Assembly: GCA_913054215.1 (NCBI GenBank)
Contig: CAJXJE010000053.1
Location: forward strand, 1-5,627
DNA length: 5,627 nucleotides
From: an uncultured Candidatus Peregrinibacteria bacterium
GTDB taxonomy: Bacteria > Patescibacteriota > Gracilibacteria > Peribacterales > Peribacteraceae
Reading direction: 5' to 3'
Part shown: positions 5,525 to 5,627 of the stretch, one piece after another
Numbering within the stretch: position 1 is the first letter of the stretch
How the letters are laid out: every line of letters starts with the position of its first letter
Position numbers and translations under genes: made by a program
Notes under the pieces: generated by a model
Seen by the model: only the letters and a program-made list of their open reading frames with translations
What the model was told of the DNA's origin: nothing
Databases searched by the model: none

Positions 5525-5541
5525 GGATCGCAAAGCGATCC
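5525..5541 (+). repeat. Perfect 7-bp hairpin after the tRNA fragment
   Basis: GGATCGC (5525-5531), loop AAA, GCGATCC (5535-5541). It follows the tRNA fragment by 4 nt, and no T-run follows, so it is not an intrinsic terminator. It lies exactly where the duplicated copy diverges from the tRNA sequence. Confidence 0.7.
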
Positions 5542-5595
5542 GTAATATAAGAAGCTGCGCTCGATTTACTCCCATTTCAAAACAACGGTTCATTA

Positions 5596-5627
5596 GGGCG
5601 ACTAGCTCAGTTGGTTAGAGCGCGACA
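5596..5627 (+). tRNA. tRNA gene, 5' part only (cut by window edge)
   Basis: The pattern is canonical: acceptor 5' strand GGGCGAC (5596-5602), T8 and A9 (5603-5604), D-stem GCTC (5605-5608), D-loop AGTTGGTTA, D-stem 3' strand GAGC (5618-5621), G26, then the anticodon-stem 5' strand CGACA (5623-5627). The window ends just before the anticodon loop, so the amino acid cannot be read. It lies on the same strand as the HTTM-like gene. Confidence 0.88.

Noticed and set aside
5502..5577. A complete first tRNA
   Set aside because: D-stem 3' strand, anticodon arm, T-arm and acceptor 3' strand cannot be formed from the sequence after 5520.
1..5627. CRISPR array, insertion sequence or riboswitch
   Set aside because: No regularly spaced repeats, no transposase motifs or terminal inverted repeats, and the leaders are too short for riboswitches.

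Overview
The window looks like chromosomal sequence from a small-genome bacterium, most plausibly a member of the Candidate Phyla Radiation (Patescibacteria). The clues are a small exported two-helix protein of the T4SS-pilin type that is common in that group, start codons that almost all lack a Shine-Dalgarno sequence and sit just downstream of -10-like hexamers, and short, mostly unlinked genes. This assignment is an inference; no rRNA or other strong phylogenetic marker is present. All six visible stop codons are TAA or TAG, but the reading frames are intact under the standard code.

Layout. (1) 1-708, minus strand: truB (tRNA pseudouridine-55 synthase), running off the left edge. (2) 784-1353 and 1449-1838, plus strand: an unrecognised multi-pass membrane protein, then a T4SS-pilin-like protein. 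(3) 1860-1887: a strong bidirectional terminator that overlaps the stop codon of the convergent gene. (4) 1886-2440, minus strand: a protein with two PRC-barrel-like domains. (5) 2527-3456, plus strand: prs (ribose-phosphate pyrophosphokinase), divergent from the PRC-barrel gene. (6) 3528-3983: a secreted, extremely arginine-rich protein with two C-x10-C motifs. (7) 4005-5423: a polytopic HTTM / vitamin K-dependent carboxylase-like membrane protein, 21 nt after the previous gene. (8) 5424-5627: a promoter, two hairpins, an 18-nt fragment of a tRNA 5' end, and the intact 5' part of a tRNA that is cut by the window edge just before its anticodon loop. No gene-free stretch exceeds 300 bases.

How the genes fit together. 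truB, prs and the tRNA are housekeeping (tRNA modification; PRPP supply for nucleotides and amino acids). The membrane protein and pilin-like protein form a likely two-gene unit for the cell surface. The Arg-rich secreted protein and the HTTM protein form a second pair; because the HTTM protein keeps the lysine that aligns with the catalytic base of vitamin K-dependent carboxylase, an enzyme-substrate relationship is conceivable but unproven. The most interesting signals are the tRNA 5'-end duplication, the twin C-x10-C Arg-rich protein beside an HTTM protein, and the consistent short-leader or leaderless gene starts.
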